A stretch of DNA of 64,000 nt from an uncultured Acidobacteriia bacterium (GCA_903907865.1 CAIVPR010000121.1:1-64000); one strand, 5' to 3'. Shown: positions 32,816-42,410, counted from the first letter of the stretch. Translations and numbers: made by a program. The notes: generated from the sequence alone by a model not told the origin.

Positions 32816-34057
32816 ATGGCTCGGGGCGTAGCCGCGACGACAGTGCGGGCCTTGCGGCACCGGAACTTCCGCCTGTTCTTTGCGGGGCAGATCGTATCCG
32901 TCACCGGGACTTGGATGGAGTCGGTAGCCCAGTCGTGGCTTGTGTACCGGCTCACCGGTTCCTCGATGCTGCTGGGAGCCATCACATTCGCGTTGCAGAT
33001 CCCGGTTCTCCTCTTTTCGCCGCTCGGCGGGCACTTGGCGGACCGTTTCAGCCGCCGGAGTATCATCATTGCCACCCAGGCGGCGTCGATGGTGATCGCG
33101 CTGGTGCTCTCCTGGCTCACTCTGACCGGACGTGTCCACATCTGGGTCCTGATGGTGATGGCCGCACTGCTGGGGATTGTGAACGCCTTCGACGTGCCGG
33201 CCCGGCAGTCGTTCCTCGTGGAGATGGTGGGCCGGGAGGACATGATCAACGCCATCGCGCTGAACTCCACCATGTTCAATCTGGCGAGGATGGTGGGGCC
33301 TGCCATGGCGGGCCTGCTGGTGGCGAGGTTCGGGGAGGGCTGGTGCTTCTTTGCCAACGGGATCAGCTACGCGGCTGTGATCGCGGGGCTGCTCTCGATG
33401 CGCTTGGAACCGTTTGCGCCCCCGGCGCGGACGGGGTCGGCGTTGGGAAACATCCGCGACGGTTTCCGGTATGTCGCCGCGACCAGCCCGATCCGCGACT
33501 TGTTGCTCCAATTGGCGTGCCTCAGCTTTTTCGGCTATCCGGTGACAGTGCTGATGCCGGTTTTCGCCGGCCGGATCTTCGGCAAGGGCTCGCAGGGGTA
33601 CGGACTGTTGGCCAGTTCCATCGGTCTGGGGGCGTGTACGGGGGCCTTGCTGTTGGCATCCCGACGGGATGTGCAGGGCCTCAGCCGCTGGCTGGCGCTC
33701 GCCGGAGCCGGTTTCTCGCTCTCGCTGGCCGCGTTTTCCGCCTGCCGTCTGTTTCCGGTGTCGTGCGCCCTTTTGTTCTTCGCCGGGTTCAGCATGATGG
33801 TGCAGGTAGGTGCTTCGAATACTTTGATCCAGTCGATGGCACCGGAGGCCTACCGGGGCCGGGTGATGAGCTTGTATTCGATGGTCTTGATTGGAATCAG
33901 TCCGCTGGGCGCGATGGCGGCGGGGGTGGAGGCCGAATGGTTCGGGGCACCTTGGACGCTGGCGGTGGGCGCGGTCGCCAGTGCGGGTGCGGCGGGAATG
34001 TTCGCTTGGCGCTTGCCCCGTTTCAGGAAGGCGGCGCGAGAACTGCTTCCGCTCTAA
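32816..34057 (+). CDS. MFS transporter, enterobactin-exporter (EntS) type
   Basis: This 413-residue transporter has the MFS_3 pattern: ALRHRNFRLFFAGQIVSVTGTW at the start, then a LGGHLADRFSRRS loop between helices 2 and 3, and AFDVPARQSFLVEMVGREDM after helix 4. The AYRGRVMSLYSMV segment before helix 10 is also characteristic. Such proteins export siderophores or drugs; the substrate is unknown. The start ATG 32816 follows TACCAT by eight bases. Its stop TAA shares bases with the stop of the convergent metalloprotease gene (CTAA). Confidence 0.9.
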   Translation: MARGVAATTVRALRHRNFRLFFAGQIVSVTGTWMESVAQSWLVYRLTGSSMLLGAITFALQIPVLLFSPLGGHLADRFSRRSIIIATQAASMVIALVLSWLTLTGRVHIWVLMVMAALLGIVNAFDVPARQSFLVEMVGREDMINAIALNSTMFNLARMVGPAMAGLLVARFGEGWCFFANGISYAAVIAGLLSMRLEPFAPPARTGSALGNIRDGFRYVAATSPIRDLLLQLACLSFFGYPVTVLMPVFAGRIFGKGSQGYGLLASSIGLGACTGALLLASRRDVQGLSRWLALAGAGFSLSLAAFSACRLFPVSCALLFFAGFSMMVQVGASNTLIQSMAPEAYRGRVMSLYSMVLIGISPLGAMAAGVEAEWFGAPWTLAVGAVASAGAAGMFAWRLPRFRKAARELLPL

Positions 34058-36588
34058 TTCCGTTCCACTGCCAACATGCCGAAAACAGAATTGCCGGGGA
34101 GGCTGGAGACCAGGATGGAACTGGGGAGACTGCTCTTGCCATCCAAATACACCACCAACTGCTGGGACGTGCCTGTGGCATCCTGGGCCGTGAGTTGGAA
34201 TGTCACTTGGTAGACCCCGTTCTGTCCCGCCACCTGGATTGCGGGATGCAGGACCGCACCCACCGCGACCTGCATGCGGCTCGGCGCGATGGTGGCAACT
34301 CCGTTGGGTAGGTTGGCCACCGAAACCGTGATCGTGTCACCCGCCTTGGCCGGATGGGAAAGATCCAAAGCAGTGCCTCCTGCCGTCGCTATTCCCAAAA
34401 TCAGGGACGGCTGCGGATCAATGGTAACCAGCACGCTGGGCGCGTTGATGGCACCGTTATTCAGAGACAGAAGGGTGTTGCCCGCCTGTAGAGTGCTCGG
34501 TATCTGCACGATGATTTGCGTCGGTGCCACGGAAAGAACCGGAGCTGCGAGGCCGCCAATGACCACTGACGGCAGACTACCATTCACGGAGAGGTTTGTC
34601 CCTTGAATGGAGACCAAGGCGCTTGGATAAGCCCCGTTCAGGCCGGCAGCCGTATTGGTCAGGATCGGCAAGACCGATGGCTGACCGGCCGGCGTTGCGG
34701 AAACTTGGAATGACAACGGCGCAAAAGCCGCTTGGAAGCCGGAGATGATGCTGATATCCGATGCCCCGAGGGCTGCTCCTGCCGCGACCGACACGTTGAC
34801 TTGGAAGTGGTTCGGCGAAAGGGCCACCACGCGCCGAACTGTAATGTCGCTGCTGCCGAAACCAACCAGCGGGGGTGCCTGGCCGGCGGAGAATCCCACC
34901 GTGGTCAGATCCACCATCGACTCGGCCCCGGCGGGAAGGGTCGCTGGCAGGATCCCCACAATCTGCGGTGTTGGCGACAATGACGAGTAGGAAAACGTGA
35001 TTGGCGCAGCCGATTGAAGGAGCTGCGAACTCTGCCCGTCGGAATTGAAGGCGCTGACGGTGGCGGTCTGGGAACTTGCACCGACCGGTACCACGACACT
35101 GGCCAGTCCGCGCACCGGGTCCAACGACACGATGGTCGCCGGGAGGCTGTCAAAGTAAATCTGGGTATCGGTCGCCCAATTGGTCCCGCTGACCGCAACC
35201 GTGCCGTCCGGGCTCGCCGATACACGGGTAACGATGGGCGGCGGGGTCTGGGTAGCGACGATTCCGGCGGGGAGCACGTGCATGAAGTCCGACGTCGCAA
35301 AGACGACATGCTGGGGTCCGGGTGCCGCTGCTTGGTTGAACGTCAAATCGAGTGCGATGTAGGTGTAGCCGCCTGAAAGATATGGGCGGACGCCGCCGTC
35401 CCGCACCCTGGCCGCTCCGTCGAACAGTTGCACCGTCAGGCCCGGGGCTTGGCCGTTCGCGCCAAGGCCGGCGCCTGCCGCCACCAAAGTCGTGTCTCCG
35501 GTGAACATGTCGACGTAGGCGGGCTTCACCGCAACCGTGCTGGTGAGAAAGGAATAAACGGAAGCGTCGTAGATGCTGACGACGGATCTGGAGGTCAGGG
35601 CAAGGTTGATCCCGTCGGTCGAGCGGCCGGCGGAAACCGTAACCGGCGTTGCTCTGGTCAGATCTGTGGTTCCGGGGTAAAACAGCGCGTTGGTGGGGTT
35701 GGAGGCCGCGACAATGCTGCCGTCGGGGTTCCATGGTCCGCGAATGTCGGCATCGGGCGGGAGTGGATGCGCATAGATCGAGTACGTTCCCGGTGGCACG
35801 CCGTCGATCCGGTAGCTGCCGTCCCTGTTCGTAATCCCGCTGACCGCTCCGTACCCGGGCTTGATCGCAACCACGGAGGCCATGTGCACGCCCGACCCGC
35901 CCGCGGTGATCCTGCCGGTGATGCTGCCAAGCTGCGCGAGTCCGGGGTTGGGGTACAGCACCGAAATTCCCGCAATGTCGTCGGCGTCGATTGGACGCAG
36001 CAACGTCGTCGCGCGGGTGATGGCGGTCGACATTGTCGACGAGGTGAATGTGTGCTGCAGGCCCATCGCGTGGCCCATTTCGTGGACCACCGTCATGAAG
36101 AACGTCTCGTTGAAGCTGGGCCCCGGCGCGATGGTCAGGTTGCGGTTGAGGTGGACCGCGGAACGCCGGATCGGCACGAACGTGCTGCCACCCGAGGTGG
36201 TCGGGCCGGCGTTGGAGGTTGGTCCGCCGTAGCCCAGGAGTCCGGGCGGCAGATCCTCGAAAACCACGTCCCCGCCGGGCGTGTTTTGGGCGGTGGCGGC
36301 ATTTTCCACGCCGCCAAAGTTTACGCGCAGGTCGGAGGTGGCGACGGCATTCCACACTGCGGTGGCTTGGCGGACCTGTCCGAGCACGGAGCCGAAACTG
36401 TCCGTGGCGGAATACGCCGAAGGTCCCGAGTCGGTCACGAAAAACGTGATGGTCTTGTTCGGGAGCGCGGAGAGGTCGAACTTTTCAACGGCGTTGCCGC
36501 CGGCCAGGTAGTGGACGAAGTGGTAGTAGGCGGAAGCCGGCACGCACGCCAACGACATCAGGACGATCTTTGCGGTCGCGCGCCTCAT
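34054..36588 (-). CDS. Secreted matrixin-type metalloprotease with carboxypeptidase-regulatory-like and IPT domains
   Basis: This 844-residue secreted protein has a signal peptide (about 1-20), then a metzincin catalytic domain (about 35-215). The zinc motif is HEMGHAMGLQH (His169, Glu170, His173, His179), with STMSTA as the Met-turn. Next comes a carboxypeptidase-regulatory-like fold (GSITGRITAGGSGVHMASV and DGSYRIDGVPPGTYSIYA, about 225-290), then several immunoglobulin/IPT-like repeats with PQIVGILPATLPAGA and PSALVSIQGTNLS, the last ending near 844. Acidobacterial secreted proteins often share this tail. The gene overlaps its upstream partner by four bases. Confidence 0.87.
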   Translation of the reverse strand: MRRATAKIVLMSLACVPASAYYHFVHYLAGGNAVEKFDLSALPNKTITFFVTDSGPSAYSATDSFGSVLGQVRQATAVWNAVATSDLRVNFGGVENAATAQNTPGGDVVFEDLPPGLLGYGGPTSNAGPTTSGGSTFVPIRRSAVHLNRNLTIAPGPSFNETFFMTVVHEMGHAMGLQHTFTSSTMSTAITRATTLLRPIDADDIAGISVLYPNPGLAQLGSITGRITAGGSGVHMASVVAIKPGYGAVSGITNRDGSYRIDGVPPGTYSIYAHPLPPDADIRGPWNPDGSIVAASNPTNALFYPGTTDLTRATPVTVSAGRSTDGINLALTSRSVVSIYDASVYSFLTSTVAVKPAYVDMFTGDTTLVAAGAGLGANGQAPGLTVQLFDGAARVRDGGVRPYLSGGYTYIALDLTFNQAAAPGPQHVVFATSDFMHVLPAGIVATQTPPPIVTRVSASPDGTVAVSGTNWATDTQIYFDSLPATIVSLDPVRGLASVVVPVGASSQTATVSAFNSDGQSSQLLQSAAPITFSYSSLSPTPQIVGILPATLPAGAESMVDLTTVGFSAGQAPPLVGFGSSDITVRRVVALSPNHFQVNVSVAAGAALGASDISIISGFQAAFAPLSFQVSATPAGQPSVLPILTNTAAGLNGAYPSALVSIQGTNLSVNGSLPSVVIGGLAAPVLSVAPTQIIVQIPSTLQAGNTLLSLNNGAINAPSVLVTIDPQPSLILGIATAGGTALDLSHPAKAGDTITVSVANLPNGVATIAPSRMQVAVGAVLHPAIQVAGQNGVYQVTFQLTAQDATGTSQQLVVYLDGKSSLPSSILVSSLPGNSVFGMLAVERN

Positions 36589-37127
36589 TTGCCTGCCCCC
36601 GGTGCCGCTTGGCTCTTCATCGCGGCCAGAGGCATCGATACGGGCTGGTCCGCGACCTTGTTCCCGCGCTTGTCCAGCATGGTTTCGCCCAGCTTGTGGC
36701 GGTCCACGGTGACAGAACCATCGGAACGGTGGTTCACCGTGAACGCTCCCTGGCCGAGGCCCATCAAGTGCACGATGCCGGTCGACGGCGACTTCCAGAG
36801 GAATAGGACGTACTCGGTGCCTACCTGCAAGTCCGGCATGCCCGGAAATGTCTGGCGCAGGCCGCTCGCCTGTCCGCCGGGAACCAGCACTTCCGGTACC
36901 GGTTGGCCCTTCCAGATTTCAAGAGTGGTGAGCTTGTAGTGGGTGTAGATGGTCGATCCGGCAAAGGCCGCCGACGAGCCGGACACCGTGGCCCGGACAA
37001 TGGTGGTGGCACCGGACGCCATCTCGTCCATGGACAACTGTTGGAGCGTCGCGGCAGGCAACAGCCCGGTACCCGCGAGCATCGCTGCGGTCAGGCTTGC
37101 TGCGAGATGTGAAAACGACAAACGCAT
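36585..37127 (-). CDS. Secreted protein of unknown function, partner of the matrixin gene
   Basis: This 180-residue protein has a signal peptide (MRLSFSHLAASLTAAMLAGTG), then a beta-rich domain: TTIVRATVSGSSAAF, TIYTHYKLTTLEIWKG and VPGGQASGLRQTFPGM. It ends with a charged, Met/Pro-containing tail. It overlaps the matrixin gene by four bases (ATGA), so the two are translated together. It could be an inhibitor or chaperone for the protease. I recognise no family. The frame remains open to 37313 but the start at 37127 gives a proper signal peptide. Confidence 0.62.
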   Translation of the reverse strand: MRLSFSHLAASLTAAMLAGTGLLPAATLQQLSMDEMASGATTIVRATVSGSSAAFAGSTIYTHYKLTTLEIWKGQPVPEVLVPGGQASGLRQTFPGMPDLQVGTEYVLFLWKSPSTGIVHLMGLGQGAFTVNHRSDGSVTVDRHKLGETMLDKRGNKVADQPVSMPLAAMKSQAAPGAGK

Positions 37128-37415
37128 CCGATGCCACCAAGTGCAACTCCGGGGCCAAATGTGTCTGTTGAAACCACACGGCTTACGGAATGGCGGTCCC
37201 GGGCACGAGTACCACTTCGACACGGAAGCGGGACAAGCTGCCCCACATTTGGAACAGTCCGGGGCCACCCGCCCGGATCCGAACTTTGCCGTCCCCTCCG
37301 CAACTTGGTACACTAGATCTATGTCATAACGGTTTCGTCACAATTCCCAGTTCGTCCACCCCGTCGCGGGAGGCCGAAACAGACCAAATTCCCATCCATA
37401 GGAGAACGAAATCCG
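37128..37415. other. Divergent intergenic region, matrixin operon / lysozyme-like gene
   Basis: This 288-base gap holds two divergent promoters. TACACT and TAGATC near 37310 and TCATAA near 37324 are possible -10 boxes for the right-hand gene, and AGGAGA near 37402 is its ribosome-binding site. No gene or repeat was seen. Confidence 0.35.
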
Positions 37416-37904
37416 ATGAGGCGATTTTTGCCACAAGGGGTAATGGTGTTCGCGGGCATGCTCGGGATAGCTGCCGCCACCGCCCATGCTGAACAGGACG
37501 TCACCAAAATCCGCAGGAAGTTCGATTTGCGCGAAGCGATGCTGCGCAAGTTTTTCAACGAGTACCGCTGCCCGGCTGAACGCTTTGCCGGCGTGTTTGT
37601 TTCCGAGGCCGATTCCCACCAACTGGACTGGAGGTTGCTGCCGAGCCTCGCTGTGATCGAGACCGGTGGCGGACGTACCGCTCCGGGCAACAATCTCTTT
37701 GGCTGGGCGAACGGCAAGACGCGGTTCGACAGCATCAGCGAGGCTGTCCACACCGTTGCCGCCGCACTGTCGTTCGGCTCGGCTTACAAGGGCAAGGATA
37801 CGAGCGGCAAGCTCAAGGTCTACAACCAGCACGCTGACTACGGTGCCAAGGTGGCCGTGTTGATGAACCGCATCGCCCCGTCCCAGTTTGTCGACTCGGA
37901 ATAG
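37416..37904 (+). CDS. Exported lysozyme-like / N-acetylglucosaminidase-type protein
   Basis: This 162-residue protein has a signal peptide (about 1-25, ending AHAE). The core reads VSEADSHQLDWRLLPSLAVIETGGGR then NNLFGWANGK, which is the arrangement in small lysozyme/glucosaminidase-fold proteins, where the Glu of AVIETGG is the likely acid. The rest carries AVHTVAAALSFG and YNQHADYGAKVAVLMNRI. It would cut glycan strands of peptidoglycan. AGGAGA lies about ten bases before the ATG. A strong palindrome follows its stop. Confidence 0.77.
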   Translation: MRRFLPQGVMVFAGMLGIAAATAHAEQDVTKIRRKFDLREAMLRKFFNEYRCPAERFAGVFVSEADSHQLDWRLLPSLAVIETGGGRTAPGNNLFGWANGKTRFDSISEAVHTVAAALSFGSAYKGKDTSGKLKVYNQHADYGAKVAVLMNRIAPSQFVDSE

Positions 37905-37911
37905 CAATGTG

Positions 37912-37937
37912 CGGGCCCGGATTCGAATCCGGGCCCG
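37912..37937. terminator. Perfect 13+13 palindrome, bidirectional terminator candidate
   Basis: CGGGCCCGGATTC is followed at once by its exact reverse complement, eight bases after the stop of the lysozyme-like gene and 12 before the end of convergent cysN. The stem is very GC-rich. There is no clear T-run on the plus side, so termination may be factor-assisted. Confidence 0.6.
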
Positions 37938-37949
37938 GTATCTGAAATC

Positions 37950-39527
37950 CTAAATACCTTCGCCTGCCGTTAGCTCCGCCTCGTGGCCTTGCAGGGTCGC
38001 TTTCCGTTCCAACTGCCGGATCGCCTCGTGGGTCGCCATTCTGCGCAGGTCCACTGCTCCGGCAGGCACCACTCCAACGGCGATCAAGATCAATCCCGCC
38101 GACTTTGCCAGCGCCAGGGCACCCGGATCCGGGGACGCCAGTACTGCCACGTTCGCACCCCGGTCGAACAGTTCCCGTTCCAGCAGCAAGGCGGATTCCG
38201 TGTCCTCCACCGCGACTACGGCCCCGCGATGGCCGAACCGAGACTCGCGTTCGCCCTTCGATACCTGGCCGCGCGTTTCCTCCTTGCCCTCGATATCCAC
38301 GATCATCCCCGCGCCGAGCGTTTCGTTCGACAAGGGGTCGATCACAATGAACGCACCGGTCACGCGGTTGGAGGAATAGGCGTCGAAGTACAACGGGTGG
38401 TGGGTCTCGACCGAGATCTCGCCAATCTCGTTCAACTGTAGCCGTGTGGCACCTACCCGCTCAAGCGAATTCACGTCGACCCGGAAGTTGATCGCGCGCA
38501 CCACGCCCCGCACCTGGTGGCTGGTGTGCTTGATGAAATACCCGCGACCCGGTTCCAGCGCCTGCGCGTTCATCCAGACGATGTTGGCTCGGAAGCGGCG
38601 GGCCACATGGGGGGCCGCCGTTGCGGGCACCAGTACGTCGCCGCGGCTGATGTCGATTTCGTCGGCGAGGCAGATCGTGACCGATTGCGGGGATCTGGCC
38701 GCCTCCAAATCCCCGTCGTACGTCACGATGCGCGTGATCTTGGAGGTGCGCCTCGCAGGAAGGGCCATCACTTCGTCGCCGGCGTGGAAAACTCCCGACG
38801 CAACTTGGCCCGCATAGCCGCGGAAATCCAGATTGGGCCGCACCACATACTGTACCGGAAAACGCGCCGGGAGGAGTTCACGCTCCTCGTCCACCGCCAC
38901 CGTTTCCAAGTGTTCCAGCAGGGCCGGACCCTCGTACCAGGGAGTGTTGGCGCTGCGGTCCACCACGTTGTCGCCGTCGCGGGCGCTGATCGGGATGAAG
39001 AGCGCGTCCGGAGCACCGATGCGGCGGAGGAATCCGGTGAATTCCGTCTGGATGGCATCGTAGACGGAGCGGTCGAAACCGACCAGATCCATCTTGTTGA
39101 TCGCCACCACAAAATGCTTGATTCCGAGCAGGTTGGCAATGAACGCGTGGCGGCGCGATTGCTGCAGGACGCCGTTCCTTGCGTCGATCAGGATGATCGC
39201 GAGGTCCGCGGTCGAGGCCCCGGTGGCCATGTTGCGGGTGTACTGCTCGTGGCCGGGCGTGTCGGCGATGATGAACTTGCGTTTCGGCGTCGAAAAATAG
39301 CGGTAGGCGACGTCGATGGTGATGCCCTGCTCGCGTTCGGCGCGCAGTCCGTCTGTCAACAACGCCAGATCGATGCGCCCGCCGGGGACGGAGCTGCCCG
39401 CCGAGGCCTTGGCGACACTAGCCAACTGGTCTTCGTAGACACCCTTCGAATCGTAAAGCAGCCGACCGATGAGGGTGCTCTTGCCGTCGTCTACGCTACC
39501 GGCGGTGGAAAATCGGAGGAGGCTCAT
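37950..39527 (-). CDS. cysN: Sulfate adenylyltransferase subunit 1 (GTPase) with a degenerate APS-kinase-like tail
   Basis: This 525-residue CysN is the regulatory GTPase of ATP sulfurylase. GTPase boxes are intact: GSVDDGKST at 10-18, DTPGHEQYTRNM and NKMD. Beta-barrel domains fill about 220-425. The final 95 residues resemble the APS kinase (CysC) half of a CysNC fusion: RFGHRGAVV runs directly into ELFDRGANVAVL with the P-loop missing, the DGDNxRxGL region is absent, and AGLILIAVGVVPAG matches the later CysC strand. So the tail cannot phosphorylate APS. It follows cysD by one base on the minus strand. Confidence 0.92.
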   Translation of the reverse strand: MSLLRFSTAGSVDDGKSTLIGRLLYDSKGVYEDQLASVAKASAGSSVPGGRIDLALLTDGLRAEREQGITIDVAYRYFSTPKRKFIIADTPGHEQYTRNMATGASTADLAIILIDARNGVLQQSRRHAFIANLLGIKHFVVAINKMDLVGFDRSVYDAIQTEFTGFLRRIGAPDALFIPISARDGDNVVDRSANTPWYEGPALLEHLETVAVDEERELLPARFPVQYVVRPNLDFRGYAGQVASGVFHAGDEVMALPARRTSKITRIVTYDGDLEAARSPQSVTICLADEIDISRGDVLVPATAAPHVARRFRANIVWMNAQALEPGRGYFIKHTSHQVRGVVRAINFRVDVNSLERVGATRLQLNEIGEISVETHHPLYFDAYSSNRVTGAFIVIDPLSNETLGAGMIVDIEGKEETRGQVSKGERESRFGHRGAVVAVEDTESALLLERELFDRGANVAVLASPDPGALALAKSAGLILIAVGVVPAGAVDLRRMATHEAIRQLERKATLQGHEAELTAGEGI

Positions 39528-39528
39528 T

Positions 39529-40443
39529 CTAGAAGTACCCCTCGCGCTTCTTGATCTCCATCGACCCTTCCTGGTCGTGGTCGATGACGCGGTTCTCGCG
39601 TTCGGAGCGGCGGACCAGTTTCATTTCGTCGATGATCTTCTCAATGGTGTCGGCTTCCGAGCGGATGGCCCCCGTGCACGGACTGCAGCCCAGGGACCGC
39701 ATTCTGCACATGACCATCTCGGCCTTTTCGCCGGGCTGGAGCATGAAATCCTGCTCGACGGGGATCAGCGACGCGCCCCGCACCACCATCGGGCGTGGCT
39801 TGGCGTAGTAGAGGGGAACGATGGGAATGTTCTCGCGGCCGATGTACTGCCAGACGTCCAATTCCGTCCAGTTGGACAGCGGGAAGACGCGGATGTGCTG
39901 GCCCTTGTCGACGCGCGCGTTGTAGACATTCCACAATTCGGGGCGCTGGTTCTTGGGGTCCCACTGCCCGAATTCGTCGCGGAACGAGTAGACTCGCTCC
40001 TTGGCGCGCGATTTCTCCTCGTCCCGGCGCGCGCCGCCGAACGCGGCGTCGTAGCCGCCAGCCGCCAAACCGTCCAGCAGGGCGCGCGTCTTCAAGAGCC
40101 CGCAGCACTTCTGGGTTCCGATGCGCAAAGGGTTCGCGCCGTCGGCGATAGCCTGGGTGTTGGTGTGCACGATGAGGCGCGCCCCGATGGATTTGATGAA
40201 TTCATCGCGGAATTCGATCATCTCCCGGAACTTGTAGGTCGTGTCTATGTGAAGCAGGGGGAACGGAATCTTGCCGGGATGGAAGGCCTTTTGGGCGAGG
40301 CGCACCATCACGGAGGAGTCCTTGCCGATGGAGTACAGCATCACCGGGTTTTCGAATTCGGCCGCTACTTCACGGATGATATGGATGCTCTCAGCTTCGA
40401 GCAGGTCGAGGTGGTCCACTGAATCTCCAGAATACACCCTCAT
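39529..40443 (-). CDS. cysD: Sulfate adenylyltransferase subunit 2
   Basis: This 304-residue catalytic subunit of ATP sulfurylase makes adenylylsulfate (APS) with CysN. It belongs to the PP-loop superfamily: the nucleotide loop reads [12 protein letters not shown], followed by [32 protein letters not shown] and the C-terminal [10 protein letters not shown] with two Cys. The start ATG 40443 gives the family length; the frame is open farther upstream but overlaps the next gene. CysD and CysN are adjacent with one base between. No CysH or other sulfate genes are in the window. Confidence 0.94.
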   Translation of the reverse strand: MRVYSGDSVDHLDLLEAESIHIIREVAAEFENPVMLYSIGKDSSVMVRLAQKAFHPGKIPFPLLHIDTTYKFREMIEFRDEFIKSIGARLIVHTNTQAIADGANPLRIGTQKCCGLLKTRALLDGLAAGGYDAAFGGARRDEEKSRAKERVYSFRDEFGQWDPKNQRPELWNVYNARVDKGQHIRVFPLSNWTELDVWQYIGRENIPIVPLYYAKPRPMVVRGASLIPVEQDFMLQPGEKAEMVMCRMRSLGCSPCTGAIRSEADTIEKIIDEMKLVRRSERENRVIDHDQEGSMEIKKREGYF

Positions 40444-40466
40444 CCCTATCGAGATGGGGTAGATGG

Positions 40467-41159
40467 CTATTTGGGTAGGACCAGCGTCAGGGCCGCGTTC
40501 CAGACCGGGCCGTAAACGTAGTCGATCAGCCGCCATCCAAGGACGAGTCCGAGGAATGTGAAGCTGCGGTATTCGACGCGCCATTCCTGCAGCTTGCGCG
40601 CCCAGTCCGGCGTTATGAAGAGTCCCAGAACGCCAAATCCGTCGAGCGGCGGAAACGGCAGCAGGTTGAAGATGCCGAGGAGGATATTGAGCGAGAACAT
40701 TACGCTCAGGACAATCGCGAAACCTTCCGCAGCCGATCCCTGGGGTGCCGAAACCAAGTGGTACGGGCTGATGTCGCCGTAGGAGAAAACCCCGGCCATC
40801 AACCCGATGCGGATTGCCAATGCGGCCAGCAGGCTGAGGGAGAAGTTCGCGGCGGGTCCGGCGAGCGACATCCAGGCTGCCCGTTTTGGGTAACGCATTG
40901 CCCACAGGGGATCGTACGGGGCGCTCGCCCAACCGATGAGCCCCGATTGGGACAGCCAGCCGAGAAGCGGCATGACGACCATTCCGAAGGGTTCCCGGCG
41001 AATGTGGGGCAGGGGATTGAGGGATACTTGGCCGCTCTCGGCGGCGGTTAGATCGCCGCCAATTTGGGCTGCAAAAGCGTGCGCAGCCTCGTGGCAGGTG
41101 GTGGAGAGCAGGAATACGACGTACTGGACAAATCCCAGCGCGATTTGATCGGGAGTCAA
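40467..41159 (-). CDS. Site-2 protease family (M50) membrane metallopeptidase
   Basis: This 230-residue integral membrane protein has the zinc motif HEAAH in [13 protein letters not shown] and the second-site PFPPLDGFG (an N/LPxPxLDG variant that supplies the third ligand Asp). There are about five to six membrane helices. It resembles the short S2P proteins without PDZ domains; the role in regulated membrane proteolysis is uncertain. The likely start is TTG 41159, five bases after TATACT on the minus strand, another leaderless case. The gene ends 23 bases before the cysD start. Confidence 0.9.
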   Translation of the reverse strand: MTPDQIALGFVQYVVFLLSTTCHEAAHAFAAQIGGDLTAAESGQVSLNPLPHIRREPFGMVVMPLLGWLSQSGLIGWASAPYDPLWAMRYPKRAAWMSLAGPAANFSLSLLAALAIRIGLMAGVFSYGDISPYHLVSAPQGSAAEGFAIVLSVMFSLNILLGIFNLLPFPPLDGFGVLGLFITPDWARKLQEWRVEYRSFTFLGLVLGWRLIDYVYGPVWNAALTLVLPK

Positions 41160-41164
41160 TGGTC

Positions 41165-41170
41165 AGTATA
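41165..41170 (-). promoter_or_regulatory. -10 box TATACT for the M50 peptidase gene
   Basis: TATACT on the minus strand is followed after five bases by the TTG start codon at 41159. There is no room for a ribosome-binding site, so the transcript is expected to be leaderless. Confidence 0.45.
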
Positions 41171-41178
41171 GCCCGAAA

Positions 41179-42378
41179 TCAGCGCGCCTGCGGCGTAACC
41201 GACGGTTGCGCACGCCAACCCCACCACGCGGTGGCCGCCAGCACTGCCTGGATCGCCACCAGCAGTGCCACGCAACCGGGCCAGCCATATGCGTCCCAGA
41301 TCCACGCCGGACCGGTGGAACCGAAACTGCCGCCGGTGTAGTAGAAGCTCACGTAGATGCCGACCGCAAGCGCCTTGGCTTGGTCCGCGACCACTCCCAC
41401 GTGGCTCACGGCGGCCGAGTGCGCGATGAAGACGCCGCAGCTGCCGAGTGTCAGGCCGAGCAGGATGGCGGGGATGGTGGGAACCAGTGACACCAACGCC
41501 CCGAGCGTGCCCAGCACTGTTGCCAGCAGGACTACGGGCCTGTGTCCGTGCTTGTCGATGGCGCGGCCCGCGATTGGTGTGGCCACCGCGCCAAACAGGT
41601 AGACGCAGAAGATACCGCCCAGTTGCCCCGGACTAAGCAGGAACGGCGCTTCCGCCAGATGGAACGTGGCGTAGGTGAACAGCGCGATCATCGAAAACAG
41701 GATGCAGAAGCCGGAGACGAAGGTCGCCAGAAGTCGCCGGTTGCGGAAGTGCGCCAGCGCCGGCTTCCAAATCGACGTTCGGGTGGTAGCGACAAAGCCG
41801 CGCTGCGGGGGCAAGCCACGGGCGATCATCGCAGTCATCGCCAAGCTCGAAACGCCGACGATGAGGAAGATCCACTGCCACGGCAGGAATTCGGCCACCA
41901 GTCCGGACACCATGCGTCCGCTGAATCCGCCGAGGATGGTGCCGCTCACGTAGGCCCCCACCGCCGAGGCGGCGCGCCGGGGCGGCCATTCGTCGTTGAT
42001 ATAGGCCACTGTCACGCCGAACACGCCCGGCGTCGCCAATCCCTGCAGGAACCGCCAGAATACGAGCCACGGCAGATTGCTAGCCGTCGCCGAGAGGATG
42101 GTCGTGAGGCTGAGCGCAAACGCGGCCCAGACGATGACTTTGCGACGGCCCATCCGGTCCGACAGCACTCCCGCAAAGGGGGCGGCAATCGCGACGCCGA
42201 ACGTGGCCGCCGTGATGGTGAGGCTGACCCCGGCCTTGCTGGCGTGGAAAATGCGACCGAGCAGCGGGAGGATCGGTTGGGTGACGAAGAGATTGTAGAA
42301 GGCGCAGAACCCCGCCAACATCAGCGGGAGTGTGCTGCGTTCGGAGGTCGCGTCGTGGCTGTTCGGGGTGCCGGTCAA
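41179..42378 (-). CDS. MFS transporter, YnfM/AraJ-like
   Basis: This 399-residue transporter has twelve predicted helices. The loop between helices 2 and 3 reads FAGVLSDRMGRRKVIVW, the motif A of the MFS, and YINDEWPPRRAASAVG lies after helix 4. The second half begins after a cytoplasmic loop with IWKPALAHFRNRRLLATF. It would export a small compound such as a drug, sugar or metabolite. The start is TTG 42378 (MTGTPNSHD), an uncommon codon that shares a 44-base divergent region with the J-domain/LRR gene. Confidence 0.87.
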   Translation of the reverse strand: MTGTPNSHDATSERSTLPLMLAGFCAFYNLFVTQPILPLLGRIFHASKAGVSLTITAATFGVAIAAPFAGVLSDRMGRRKVIVWAAFALSLTTILSATASNLPWLVFWRFLQGLATPGVFGVTVAYINDEWPPRRAASAVGAYVSGTILGGFSGRMVSGLVAEFLPWQWIFLIVGVSSLAMTAMIARGLPPQRGFVATTRTSIWKPALAHFRNRRLLATFVSGFCILFSMIALFTYATFHLAEAPFLLSPGQLGGIFCVYLFGAVATPIAGRAIDKHGHRPVVLLATVLGTLGALVSLVPTIPAILLGLTLGSCGVFIAHSAAVSHVGVVADQAKALAVGIYVSFYYTGGSFGSTGPAWIWDAYGWPGCVALLVAIQAVLAATAWWGWRAQPSVTPQAR

Positions 42379-42410
42379 CGGGAGGAGAATCCCCAGCTTA
42401 ACCCGTTTGC

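Noticed and set aside
37912-37937. Sequence resembling the T-arm of a tRNA (GGATTCGAATCC)
   Set aside because: It is part of a perfect palindrome and no acceptor, D or anticodon arms can be built around it.
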